A model generated the notes under the pieces. The model made no database searches. It saw only the letters and a program-made list of their open reading frames with translations, and was not told the DNA's origin. Below, one piece after another: positions 33,676 through 44,954 of a stretch of 64,000 nucleotides of DNA. Position numbers and translations under genes: made by a program. The stretch covers positions 53,948,096 to 54,012,095 of the forward strand of contig OY743177.1 of assembly GCA_963555705.1 (NCBI GenBank), given 5' to 3'. Every line of letters starts with the position of its first letter. Positions within the stretch are counted from its first letter, which is position 1. The DNA is from Ligustrum vulgare (lineage: Eukaryota; Streptophyta; Magnoliopsida; Lamiales; Oleaceae).

Positions 33676-34114
33676 AGTTTAATTTTTATTTATTTATTTA
33701 TTTTTAAAAAGAAATTGAATTGAATTAAGCTCTTGTTTGAACCTTATTTGACCACATCATTGACAACTTAATAATTGTTTACATCCAATGGAAAAATATT
33801 TAAGTTTCGAATTTTAAATATTAGAATTCTTGACTATTTTATGTTGGAAGTGTACAATTCTTATATTATCATTTATCCACGATAAGCAACAAAATATTTT
33901 CTATCTCAATATAATTTAACACATTTATCTCTCTTACTTTTAATTACACATTATTAATATTTTTTTTATTTCTAATTCCAGATATACATTTTTCAAAGAA
34001 ATCGCTATTTCAAAATACATTTTCTCAAAAAAATTAATTTTAATAGGGATAAACAAGGAGAACATGGAATATGAATGAGTATTTTTAAGGAACAGTGAGC
34101 TTGTAACTTTACAC
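33676..34114. other. SHMT upstream intergenic, no gene seen
   Basis: AT-rich sequence follows the distal SHMT promoter side. Apart from a short ATTT tetranucleotide run (about 33683-33705) nothing repeat-like or coding stands out before the MITE copy at 34115. Confidence 0.5.
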
Positions 34115-34255
34115 TGCGTTCTGTAATGGAATTAATTTTTCAAATCACTTTTTAACTACACATATTTTCTCTCTCCACTTTTCAACTATACATCTGACCT
34201 CAAAACAGTAAATAAATCAGTTTATAAACCATTATAGTGTTACCAAACGGTCTAG
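34115..34255. mobile_element. MITE family A copy
   Basis: The segment contains TTTTTCAAATCACTTTTTAACTACACA, a pyrimidine-rich TTTTCTCTCTCCA and TCAGTTTATAAACCATTATAGTGTTACCAAACGG, the complement of the core and end found at 44251-44410 and 47964-48133. The GTTTGGTAACA-type end is preserved on the right; the left end is degraded. Confidence 0.5.
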
Positions 34256-34516
34256 TGTAGGTCTTTAAAAATAACATAGACACTTTTTTTTCTCTTAAAT
34301 CTTGTTAATAATATAAAATAATGTAAATTTTGATCGTCGATATATTTACAATATACTACAAGCTTTAAATATCGAAGTTAATTAATCAACATGTGCTAGT
34401 CGATGTTCAATTACTCTTTTGCAATTACTATCGATAAATGAAATATGTGTGCATATTCTATAGACGCATGTATTAAACGTGTCTATTCAAGATAAAATTA
34501 CAAATATGTATATAAT

Positions 34517-37310
34517 TGTTATAAACTAGATAGAAAAAGAGAGAAAAGTAGATACTCTAATAAACTGGTGTATTATTATAAACTAAAGCCCTCATATATA
34601 TAGGAGGATTAAGTGATACATAAGATAATAATACCTAAGGTTTTAGGAGTACAACTGTCATTCACTAATACAATATAATATTTACAACACCCTTGAATGA
34701 CATATGATATTACAAAATATTTGCCTCGTTAAAACCTTGTTTTATAAAAATCCAATGGGACAAAAATATCAAACGAAGGAAAAAGAGTATAGTTTTTCTT
34801 AGAGTATTAAGATGAATGTTGCCTCGTTAAAACCTCGTCAGGAAAACCCAATAGGACAAAACTTTGGCTAAGGAAAAAGAGTACAGCTACTCCCCTTAAT
34901 GTTGATCGCTGTAAATCATCGAGTTGATGTATCCCAATCTTGTGAACTGGTTTCTTGAATGTAGATGTTGATAGTGTTTTTGTAGATAAATCATCTTCAT
35001 TGTCATTTGAGTGAATTTATTGAAAATTCTAGAGTATTTTGATGTTGTCTCGTTAAAACATTGTCAGAAAAATTTAGTGGGAAAAAACTTGAACGAAGGA
35101 AAAAGAGTACAGCTACTCCCCATAATTCAATATGTATTGCAGCATCCATATAGTTACTCCCCCCAATTCAATCTCTATTGAATCATTCATATCTTGATCT
35201 CTTCAGGAGTTTCGTATAGGAAAGTATATAAATAGAAATTAATAACAGCTACCTCATTAAAAACCTTACCAGGAAAACCTTGTGAGACAAAACCTCAGTT
35301 AGGAAAAAAGAATATAGTGCATATTAGCTCCCCCTCATGAGAACATTACAATTGTTTGAATATTGCATATAATTATTTCAACTGTTAATCGGTGCAATAT
35401 CGAATATCTTCACCAAGCATATATAAATGGCATATATCTCATATTATTTGTTCTTCGAATGTAAATTCAATTATTCCTTTAAATTTGAAGAACTATAAAA
35501 TGTTTCTAATCATTTGAACATGCTGCATCGAGTCATGTTCTATAATAAATATTATCAATGTTTTTAATGCGGTTCTAAAATTTGGAAGTGACTTATTCAC
35601 TTCAAATAATAATTAACTTATTTACTTCAGGTGAATAATTAACCATGAATTTGAAAATCAATTGCCACGATTTTTAAATATTATTCACAGTAATGGTACA
35701 TCTCAATTTCAATACTTTGTCATATAGAGTCATTTGTACCATTCTTCATGTAATCTAATTTCATATTATTAATCACATTCCATTGAAAATTGAATCTATT
35801 AAAGGCATGTGATATATTTAGATAGCAAATTATCTTTATACTTTGATCAAACAAGTTTCTTAACAACTTGAATTATATGTTTCAAACATATTTAATCCTT
35901 CGATGATTATATTGTATGCTTCAGGCATAGTATATGTTTCACATTGCAATTGTCAAATTGTTACCACCAAATTTAAGTCGTGAAACTTTAGATAGGTAAC
36001 ACTTCCTATATTTCAAATAGATCTTCTCTAATCATTTCACCGCAATCTCAATGTACCGAGGTATTGATTACCCTTTTTAATCTCACTCATTGGTACTTCA
36101 AAGAAGACTCCCAGCGTACTGAGTTGATGATCATACATTTTGATATCACTCATTGGTACATAAAATAGCGCAAGCTAGTAATTAGAGTCAATCATCTTTC
36201 AGTATTTACATTTCTAATAATCATATATTTATTGGCACTTATTATGCATCTGTCAGGCAAATAAAATATTGTATCTGTGCCAAATCTTTGAAACATTCGT
36301 TGCGCAACAAGTCGTGTATTACGACTATATCTATAGGTATTTTACTGGCTTTACACTTTTAAGTGTTTGGACTTCAAGTCTCAAAACTTCGAATTTTGTA
36401 GTAAGTTTAATTTAGCCAGAATGCATACTTTTGCCAACTATTTTTATGTCGATTTTCTTCGACATATATTTTTTTATTATCCTCGCTATTATCTATATAT
36501 TATGGTGCGACTAACTTCACGATTTACTTTTGCATAAGTGCTTTATAAAGTGTGTCGACACAATTATCATCTCAATTCGATTTCTTCCCACACAAGACAT
36601 AACTATAGAGATCTCAATTTTTCAATATTTCAAGTACTTGAACCTCTTTTGAAGATTTACAATTAATTATGTCAATAAATATTCTCTCACGAGTATATGT
36701 CTCATCAATAGGACCATCATAATCATTTGCTCTATTTTTATTTATTTGGAGATCTTTATTCGAATCAATTATCGCAACGTTTCAGGCGTGCCATACATCA
36801 ATATAAGATAGAGTATCTGTAGCTAGTACATGAGATTTTATTAATTTCTTATGTATCTTGTAATTATGTTATCTTTTGAACTTTCCGTTCATATTTTCAA
36901 TCGAACTTCTGGTTCGTATTATCAATCTTGAGGATATAGATAACATAATATGATACATTTGTTTGATTTTAAGCTACTAATCTTCCCCATAATGTTGAGA
37001 AAATTGTCCAATCAAATTGACAATCATTTTTTTCGACGTTGTAAAATATCACCCATTTGGGATACATGTTCAAAAAACGCATTTTTCTCAACATTCTTTA
37101 TTTTCCATTTCAGTGCATTGCGGTGGATCAATTGCACTATTAAAAAAATTAGATGAAAAAATTAGGCTCTAACCATAAGTCTATTATATCAGGGAGAACT
37201 ATAATGTTGGCATGATGCATAATAGAATTCCTTAAACAAAAATGAAAGTATTTTATTCTCAATTAATTGGAGGCGTTTAACAAACAAAAATGTTAAACCA
37301 TTTATTGACA
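34517..37310 (-). mobile_element. 3' part of a non-coding LTR element (LARD-like), copy 1
   Basis: An LTR-like segment (34517-34689, TGTTATAAAC to TTTACAACA) is followed by the purine-rich complement of CCCTTGAA, which serves as a PPT in minus orientation. To the right, four units of a roughly 65-bp motif occur (GTTAAAACCTTGT...GGACAAAA...GAAGGAAAAAGAGTA). Then come landmarks such as CTCACTCATTGGTAC, ACTTCTGGTTC and ATTGGAGGC that recur in the same order in 50230-52640. No gag or pol frame is recognisable over 2.6 kb. No matching 5' LTR was found, so this copy seems 5'-truncated or interrupted. Confidence 0.6.
34730..35316. repeat. Four copies of a ~65-bp motif (GTTAAAACC...AAAGAGTACAG)
   Basis: Units at about 34732, 34820, 35045 and 35251 share CCTCGTTAAAACC, then AGGAAAACCCA, GGACAAAACTT and GAAGGAAAAAGAGTACAG. 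Five more units occur at about 50262, 50432, 50502, 50838 and 50927. Motifs of this kind are known in the 3' untranslated part of plant Ty1/copia elements, here read on the minus strand. The spacing between units is irregular. Confidence 0.75.
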
Positions 37311-37423
37311 TCCCAACTAACACTTATTAAAATGTTGAGATTCATGTCCACTAGCATTATCAAGACAAAATCTTCTTGCAAATATTTTAAAGGCGCAATT
37401 TTAAGTGCCTCATTTTGCTTTCC

Positions 37424-37885
37424 CTACCAAGAGACAACAACATCTGCTGCACCAACTACCTTCTCCACATCTGATGCAACAAATGAAATTTCGATAGGTC
37501 TAATCCTAACTTTGGCCGATTTTCGAACCAACAAGTGAATCACTGCATCACTATTCTTACATATATAGTCTATGATCCTCTGATCTTCAAGCTTCTCGCC
37601 ATCACAGAACAACTCCTGATCCTTGAGATGGAAAAAACCATTCTCCCTCTTTGCAATTTGCTGCTTCACATATCCCACATTCTGTTTTATCTCAACACAA
37701 AATTCAAACTCCTTACCACAAGCAGTCCGAACAGTGATAGCTTGTAGATCAGATAGCCGGAGAATCAAATGCAACACATTCCCATCAACGACCCCCATAC
37801 CTCCACCATCGTAGCACCCAATTTCAACCACAACTATGCCACTGCCAATCATCACCTTCACCACCACCGCTTTAGACAACAACAC
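37424..37885 (-). pseudogene. PI4K-gamma-like ubiquitin-like domain fragment
   Basis: The 153-codon frame contains DGNVLHLILRLSDLQAITV, then TACGKEFEF, QNVGYVKQQIAKR, DQELFCDGEKLEDQRIIDYI and NSDAVIHLLVRKSAKVR. This is the second ubiquitin-like repeat and the linker of plant phosphatidylinositol 4-kinase gamma proteins. The rest of the protein (first repeat, kinase domain) is absent: upstream codons are unrelated and a stop follows the linker. The frame through the domain is intact. It adjoins the non-coding LTR element at 34517-37310 and is probably a captured or duplicated gene piece. Expression cannot be judged. Confidence 0.75.
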
Positions 37886-38403
37886 AAAATTACTATAACA
37901 ACAAACAAGCCAAGATGCTACTACACTACACCTGACCCAACGGCGTCGCTCATGGCCAATCGGCGGCGCAGCAAGTGCAAAGCGCTATCGTCGCCTCTAT
38001 GATCGCGGCTCGCTGCTATTACACTGACGCTGGTGGTTCAAGTGTTGGAGGAGTTATGAAGAGAGAGGGGAAAGAGGAGAGTAGTATATTCCAAAGTTCG
38101 AAATTCAAAGTGAAGGGACTATCATGAAGAGTCGAAGATGAATAAACGGTAGAGAGATACCTGAGTTTATATAAATATTTTTCAAATATCTGATTTAAAA
38201 ACTTTTAAATCTAATAGCACGATTCTGTCTAATTTGCCCGTGGAATATTGGGTTTGAGCCTTTAGGGAGTTAAGGTTTATTTTTAATGTTAAAAAAATAA
38301 AAATAAAAAATCAGTGGGTTTCTTGATAAAAAAAAAATGAATTTAGAAACAAATGAATTTGTCAAACACGATTTTAATATGTGAAATAAGACACGACTAC
38401 ACA

Positions 38404-38815
38404 TAGGGATGGCAAAAAAACTCGAACGACCCGAAACGCCCCGCCCCGAAAATTACCCACCTCGCAAACTCGAGAATTTTTTTTTTTTTTTATATGAGAA
38501 ATTAAAAATAAATTTAATGAGGTCTAGAAGAATTGAACCTTGGTGGGATTTAAGGGTATGAGAATATATAATCACTATACCATTATGTTGTTTATTGATT
38601 TTTTTCCCTTCAAATATACATATTATGTTTAATGTTCAAACTTAAAAATTCTAACTAGTTCGACTCCTAAGTTTTTCATCTAAAATTTTATTACAAAAAA
38701 AAAAAAAAAAAAAAAATAAAAAAAATTTCGGGTCGGTTGGTGGTTCGCGGGGCGGGGGTTGCCCAATTCGGGTTTGGGGCGGGTCGGCCCCGAACCCGAT
38801 CCATTGCCATTCCTA
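38404..38815. mobile_element. hAT-type MITE, 412 bp, perfect 8-bp TSD
   Basis: Terminal inverted repeats TAGGGATGGCAA and, on the other strand, TAGGAATGGCAA bound the element. ACTACACA lies on both flanks (38396-38403 and 38816-38823). Subterminal regions are GC-rich (CGCCCCGCCCCGAA; GGCGGGTCGGCCCC) around an AT-rich centre with poly(A) and poly(T) runs. An 8-bp duplication is the hallmark of the hAT superfamily. There is no transposase. The structure resembles the element at 20523-21145. Confidence 0.88.
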
Positions 38816-38823
38816 ACTACACA

Positions 38824-39634
38824 AGATTTAGAAGTTTAAAAAAAAAAAAAAAAAAGTGTCTCGTCTATTAATTTTGTGTAAAATAAAACTCGAATGTACA
38901 TTTCTACCTAGTTGACTTGAGTTGGTAAATCGGAGTTGACTGTCGTGTTTCCATATTGGATTTTCAAATCTGCGTGTTAGGGGGTTGTTGAGGGCAAATT
39001 GGTCTTAGAAGATACCAACCCCGGACGTGGACATAATCCAACCTTTCTTCACCCACATGACATCAAGATTATAATTTTTATAAGTAAACTTTCTATGTAA
39101 TAAACAGTATATAAATAAATTTATAAATAACACATTTTTTCAGATCATTATTTAATTACATATATTTTTCAAACATATATTTTAACTCGAAAATATAATA
39201 TTTTTTTTTAATAAAAAAGTTATATATACCAAACTGATTAGTTATACAAAAACAAGGACTTTATAGGAAATTTGAAAATTTCGAATATTATATTGTGTCT
39301 TTATTTGGCAAACTATTTTTAAACACATTTTTCAAATCACATTTTAATTATACACATTTTTTTTTTTATTTTTAACCACATATTGTACATCAAAATCGTT
39401 ACATTCTTTGTTGTCAAACAAAAAAAATTTAACAAACAAAAATGTTCTTAGTAATTTTTTGATATCATATTGAAATTGTTTTTAAAATTATTTGTTGATA
39501 TAGAAAAAAGTTTGGCAACATTTCACCAAACACTCAACAACCCATTGAGATATTAGTCTTATCATGAATGTGCACCACACCATCTAAACAAAAACAATTG
39601 AATCAATACAAAAAACTTTTTCAATTCATCATTG

Positions 39635-39640
<6 letters not shown>
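38824..39640. other. AT-rich region with MITE family A fragments
   Basis: Parts of MITE family A are visible at about 39080-39240 (ATTTATAAATAACACATTTTT, ACATATATTTTTC) and 39290-39420 (TTTTCAAATCACATTTTAATTA). The remainder is low-complexity DNA without a coding frame that I can recognise. Confidence 0.45.

Positions 39641-39669
<29 letters not shown>
39640..39669. repeat. (AT)n microsatellite
   Basis: About 14 AT dinucleotides in a row precede a TATTATT stretch. Perfect runs of this length are usually length-polymorphic. Confidence 0.9.
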
Positions 39670-39672
<3 letters not shown>

Positions 39673-40200
39673 TTAAATGCAAGTAGGAATGGGAATTCTT
39701 TTGTCCGGTTTTATTAAAGAAGCCGCAATCCAACTTAAACTTTCAATTCAATTTTCTTCGATAGCAAAAATCAAACGATTAGGTTTTGATTCTATTTCGA
39801 TTTTGAGAACCGAATGTTTGTTTATTTTTTATTTTTTTTCGATTTCCTTTTTCAATCAAACTGTTTCGATTTTTTTATTCGATTCCGTCGGTTCGGTTCT
39901 TTTTGTTCACCACTACTTGCAAGTGGCTTCTATGGACTTATTGATTAGTTGTGTGCAAAAAAAAAAAGTACAATCTTAAAATTTAAATATATTTTATCAA
40001 TTTTTGCTTTCAATTTTTAGATTTTGATTTTGAGAATCGAATTTTTTTCTCTAATCGGTTTCGGTATTGACTTCTTTTTAATTTTTTTTCCCAATAGAAC
40101 TATTTCGATTTTTGTATTTGTTATTATCGCTTTTTTTTTTTCTTTTTTTTTTTTTGCCCTTTCTCCTCTCTTGGTCCACCACTACTTGTAAGTGGCTAAT
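39670..40200. repeat. Degenerate duplicated segment, hAT-like composition
   Basis: CACCACTACTTGCAAGTGGC (about 39909) recurs as CACCACTACTTGTAAGTGGC (about 40180). Between them TTTCGATTTT and CGGTTTCGGT tracts alternate with poly(T), as in decayed hAT MITEs. Boundaries are unclear. The short CACTTGCAAGTG core is itself palindromic. Confidence 0.4.
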
Positions 40201-40439
40201 ATTTAATGAAATATGTCTCAACGTGGCTCAATTTAGCCGATGTCTGGAAAACTTGTTTATAAATAGTTTTATTTTTTATATTTTATCAAATTACTTTCTA
40301 ACCATATACATTTTTTATAATAATTTTTCAAACACATTTGTTTATTTATAAAGAAAAGAGAATCCAGAAACCAAATATGGGCTCATTTACCTAGGCAGTT
40401 ATGTATATACACTTCAAGTTATTCGCACATTTTCAAAAA

Positions 40440-40612
40440 TAACTTCTTAGCTTCTGTTTGGTAACTTTGTAGTATAAACAAATTTATTTATATTTTTGAA
40501 ATAAAATATATTGTTAAAAAGTAGAGCGAAAAAAATATATGTGGTTAAAAAGTGATTTGAAAAATTGTAACGTTTTATATATTGATTTGTAAATCATTTA
40601 TCAAACGGATGC
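40440..40612. mobile_element. MITE family A copy
   Basis: CTGTTTGGTAACTTTGTAG opens the copy and TTATCAAACGGATG closes it. The interior has TTTTTGAAATAAAATATA, AAAAAGTAGAGCG and GTGGTTAAAAAGTGATTTG, the family core. A fragment of the same family also lies at about 40250-40350. Confidence 0.5.
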
Positions 40613-40971
40613 GTAATTATAATATTTCAAAATTCTACCAAAAAAACTTTATACTTTTCGTTTTACGAATGTTATTAAACCGAGTGTTAATATATTTTTA
40701 CAAGACTCTTTATTTTTAAAGTGAACATATTTAAATTTAGAGCCAAAAGTTTTTATACACTCCAATAATAATCTATATTTTAGAGGGTGTTTGACAATTG
40801 TTTGTTTATAAACTGTCACGTTATGACTTCTTATTTGATTAATTTTTGAAAAGTCAATACTTTCGATGTACTCAAAAGTTTTTGCCCACTTTTTACTTTT
40901 AAATAAATGAACCATTATTGTCTCATCGTCGCTTAAGAACAATAAGCTTGAAACGTAAAGGATTTGTGTAT

Positions 40972-42513
40972 GGGTTAATAGCACAAAACGTCTTAACGTT
41001 TGATATGTATTGTGCAAAACGTCCCAACGTTTTGATTTTTGACGCTAAACATCCCAACCTTTACAATTTTTGGTAGAAGATATCATTTCTGTCAATTTTA
41101 ACCCCATTTCACCGTTAACTTCAAATTGAACAGTAAATTTCAAGGGCATTTTCGTCCAAAAAAAGCAGCTCATTTATACTTGGGTAATTGGCACAAAACG
41201 TCCCTACGTTTGACACTTATTGTGGAAAAACGTCCATACGTTTATTTTTTTGGCGAATAACGTCTCTACCTTTAAATTTTCTTGTTCATTAGTTCCCAAA
41301 TTTTACTTTTCTTTCAATTTAGTCATTCCGTATTTTATTTAAAGGTAATTGTCTTCAAACGTGTATAACTTTTGATCTACAACTCCGAATTGCACTCCGT
41401 TTTTTGCGTTGAACTCCAAATTCAACCATCTTTCTTATGATGTATCATGTGCTCATTTATTAAACATTTCGTTTTGACTTTTGTATAGTAGATACTTATT
41501 TTGTTAGGGCATAATTGATTGACGTAAATTGATTTCTGTAAATTTTATTGAAACAGTGAAATTTTAATTTTAGTGTGTGTTCGGCGGCCAGCGGAATTTA
41601 TAAATTGGATTTATTTGACTTTGTAATCTTTTTAAGGTAAAATATTTGGTTAAAAATTGGTATGTTTAGCCCCTATTTGAGCCATGTTATAATCTCTAAT
41701 AACTTTCTGAACAACACACATTCTCTCTCTTCAAATCACTTTTTAAAAATTGGAGAAAGAAATTGTGTGTTGTTCAGAAAGTTATTAGAGATTATAACAT
41801 GGCTCAAACATGGGCTAAACATACCAATTTTTAACCAAATATTTTACCTTAAAAAGATTACAAAGTCAAATAAATCCAATTTATAAATTCCGCTGGCCGC
41901 CGAACACACACTAAAATTAAAATTTCATTGTTTCAATAAAATTTACAGAAATAAATTTACGTCAATCAATTATGTCATAACAAAATAAGTATCTACTATA
42001 CAAAAGTCAAAACGAAATGTTTAATAAATGAACACATGATACATCATAAGAAAGATGGTTGAATTTGGAGTTCAACGCAAAAAACGGAGTGCAATTCGGA
42101 GTTGTAGATCAAAAGTTATACACGTTTGAAGACAATTACCTTTAAATAAAATACGGAATGACTAAATTGAAAGAAAAGTAAAATTTGGGGACTAATGAAC
42201 AAGAAAATTTAAAGGTAGGGACGTTATTCGCCAAAAAAATAAACGTAGGGACGTTTTTCCACAATAAGTGTCAAACGTAGGGACGTTTTGTGCCAATTAC
42301 CCAAGTATGAATGGACTGATTTTTTTTGGACGAAAATGCCCTTGAAATTTACTGTTCAATTTGAAGTTAACGGTGAAATGGGGTTAAAATTGACAGAAAT
42401 GATGTCTTCTACCAAAAATTGTAAAGGTTGGGATGTTTAGCGTCAAAAATCAAAACGTTGGGACGTTTTGCACAATACATGTCAAACGTTGGGACGTTTT
42501 GTGCTATTAACCC
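40972..42513. mobile_element. Long foldback element (Mutator-type), near-perfect hairpin
   Basis: The whole element is a palindrome. The left arm (from 40972) and the right arm (to 42513) pair with a constant coordinate sum (83485 at the ends, 83484 further in), so only one base of length difference exists over arms of about 763 bp. The unpaired loop is only about 15 nt (41735-41749). Ends are GGGTTAATAGCACAAAACG and its complement. A perfect 9-bp target duplication TTTGTGTAT flanks it (40963-40971, 42514-42522), which points to Mutator-type transposition. There is no transposase frame. If transcribed it would form a very long double-stranded RNA. Confidence 0.93.
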
Positions 42514-42522
42514 TTTGTGTAT

Positions 42523-42995
42523 TTGTACATTCGTGAAACCAGGGTGGGTCCATGATTCAAGGCATTTTGGCTAGATTTGGATCCGACATTGTAACGGGTA
42601 CCACGTGCCTATTTTTTTACTATTTTATTTTTCCAATTTTAAATGTTGGAAAATACTAAACTATTCCAAAATATCTTGTTTTAATAATCTTGTGAATACA
42701 TTCTGGACATTAATTTCGTTCCATAAGAGACTAGGGAGTAGTTCTTAATTTATCCAATGTAAATATTGTTTTCATTCGTATTGGTTTTAAAATTCTTAAT
42801 TTTTTCTTTGAATGATAAATTTCTATTGCAGTCACTGAACTTTCAGTAAAATCTAATCATATCATTAAATTTCAATCCACCTAAACTGAATCACTATATT
42901 CTTTAATTTACCTTTCAATTTTATAATCTCGTCATTATCATATTGTTCCTATTATGGATGTAAATTTTTCAGGAAATTAATTTGTCTAAAAATTA
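42523..42995. other. AT-rich intergenic DNA, nothing recognised
   Basis: The stretch after the foldback element has no conserved frame, terminal repeats or RNA gene that I can identify. Confidence 0.5.
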
Positions 42996-42999
42996 GGCC

Positions 43000-43825
43000 A
43001 TACTTTCTTTGCTGTTTTGAGGTCGTTTTCTATTTTTATTTTCGAAAATACTAAAAACGCGTTCTCTTTACCATTTTCGAAAACACATTTTAGAAAAAAA
43101 AAATTGTACACAAAACGCAAAAAACCCAAAATCTCTTTTGAGGGTTTTGTGTGTATTTCAAAAAAAAAAAAATGTTCAAAACCCGAAAAAAGCGTTATTT
43201 TTTTTTAAGAATTATTCTAACTTGGAACTAAGCTTAATATAAAATTTTTATTTTTTTTATTTTTAGAATTATCCTAATTTGGAACTAAGCCTAAAAAAAG
43301 ATTTTTTTTTTGGAGAATTATCCTAACTTAGAATTAAGCTTAAATAAAGTTTTATTGAATTCAATATCAACATTAAAAAAAAAAATTAAGTGAAAATTCT
43401 TGTTGTTATATTTCAAAAAATGCTTAGATAAATGGACTCTGGTAGTTTTGAAAGAACTTGCATTTTCTGGATTTTAATAGAAATAAAGCTTCCTCAAATC
43501 CCGAACCTGACCAAACTGTATTAATATACACTCTTAATGCTCACATTAGTGTATTGCATGTAATCATGTTTTCAGTGTATTGTTAAAGGAAATTTAAGTT
43601 TGAACCAGTAGTATTCTGCAAGCAAATTAATTAAAAATAGTTTAAGTGATATTCTGCAAAATTTCAAACAGACCGTGTTTTCCAGTTTTTCATTTTCAAA
43701 AACAGTTTTAAGAAATGACAAACCAAACGCGTTTTCAACAAATTTGAAAACAAAAATAAAAACAGGAAATACAAAACATTTTCGAAAATGAAAATACAAA
43801 ATAAAATATAAACAGAACGCACCTT
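43000..43825. mobile_element. Probable MITE with long degenerate inverted ends
   Basis: The left part has TTCTATTTTTATTTTCGAAAATAC and AAAACGCGTT; the right part has their complements, AACGCGTTTTC then CATTTTCGAAAATGAAAATA. That suggests inverted ends of 100 bp or more. No target duplication could be assigned. A short tandem repeat (43208-43345) fills part of the interior. Confidence 0.45.
43208..43345. repeat. Three tandem ~50-bp units
   Basis: Units beginning at about 43208, 43264 and 43313 share AGAATTATYCTAAYTTRGAA followed by CTAAGC(T/C)TAA or close variants, each followed by an AT-rich spacer of variable length. Confidence 0.6.
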
Positions 43826-43964
43826 ATTTTCTTAAAAAATATCAATTAATTTCGCATGTGAAGGAAGCTCTTCGAGCTTCTCCTATATTATATTATAGAA
43901 ATGTATGTACTTTTCGATTACACATCGGAGGTTGGTAAGAACTGAGGGACAATGCCCCTAGGTG

Positions 43965-44232
43965 CTTTGGATTAATTTTTCAGGTGAAAAAAGTGGAAAA
44001 TTTTCTTATTTTTGTTGTTTGATTGAAATTATTTTATATGACAAATAAAATAAAATTTAGCTATTTTAATCATTTTTTAAAATGTTTTTTTACTCATTTG
44101 TGTTTGATAATAGTAATGTTAATTTCTGAAAAAAATAAGTCTATTAACAAAAATAAATAAATAAATAAAATAATCAAACATGACGAAAGGACTTTTCCAT
44201 GTAAGGTGGAAAATGTTTTCTCACCATACAGG
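43965..44232. mobile_element. MITE family C, partial copy
   Basis: AGGTGAAAAAAGTGGAAAATTTTC, TTTGTTGTTTGATTGA, AAATTTAGCTATTTTAATCA, GTTAATTTCTG and the closing TGGAAAATGTTTTC match the interior of 29821-30362 in order. The left terminal part is missing. Confidence 0.55.
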
Positions 44233-44250
44233 TAAGAAAATATTTCAAGG

Positions 44251-44410
44251 TTCGGTAACACTATTTGGTTTATAAACTGATTTATTTATGATTTTGAAAT
44301 AAAAAATAGTGGTTGAAAATTGGAGAAAGAAAATGTATGTAGTTAAAAAGGTATTTGAGAAATTGTGTAATTTATAAACATGTTTATAAACCAAAATTTA
44401 GCTTTTACCA
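44251..44410. mobile_element. MITE family A copy
   Basis: GGTAACACTATTTGGTTTAT, then AACTGATTTATTTATGATTT, GGTTGAAAATTGGAGAAAG and TTATAAACATGTTTATAAACC give the full family core. It lies about 1.6 kb upstream of SAHH with further MITEs on both sides. Confidence 0.6.
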
Positions 44411-44777
44411 TACACAGAGTGTATTTTAACTGATTATACCATAGAAAATATTTTCCTAACCAAATTTGTCAATCAAGCACCAACTAAATGAAAAATGTGT
44501 AAAATATTTTCTTTGAATAAGACATTTTCTAGGTAAATTTAGCTAATTAAGAATAGTATAATTGTACACTAATATTTATTATGTTTACAACCCCTTAGAT
44601 AAAAAATGAGATGACGTGATCGTGGCTATTAATGTGAAATTGATGTGATATGTTAAATATGAGATTGTTTCACACATGTTATATTTCAAACTTTTTATCA
44701 AATTGGATTTACATGTAGCAAAATTGTTTCCATGTAATCTTATACAGTACATGATAAACAAGAGTGTTGTGACAATG

Positions 44778-44943
44778 TTTTCGAGCATATTTGGTATAGG
44801 AGATTTGGAAAGAAATTTGAATTTTTTAGAGAATGTGTAGTTAAAAATTAAAATATGAAAGTGATGAGTTTAAAAATCTATGGTTAAAAATGAGTTTTAA
44901 TAAAAAGTTATTCAAAAACTCCTTTACCAAATCGGGGCTTAAA
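44778..44943. mobile_element. MITE family B copy
   Basis: Left ATATTTGGTATAGGAG and right CTCCTTTACCAAATCGGGGC are inverted. The interior (GTGTAGTTAAAAATTAAAATA, GTGATGAG) matches the copies in RAD50 introns at 14114 and 24542. Confidence 0.6.
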
Positions 44944-44954
44944 ACAAGTATTTT

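Noticed and set aside
41001..42513. Two separate foldback insertions, one nested in the other
   Set aside because: The flanks of the inner terminal repeats are themselves mirrored, and no internal target duplication is seen, so a single palindromic element explains the data better.
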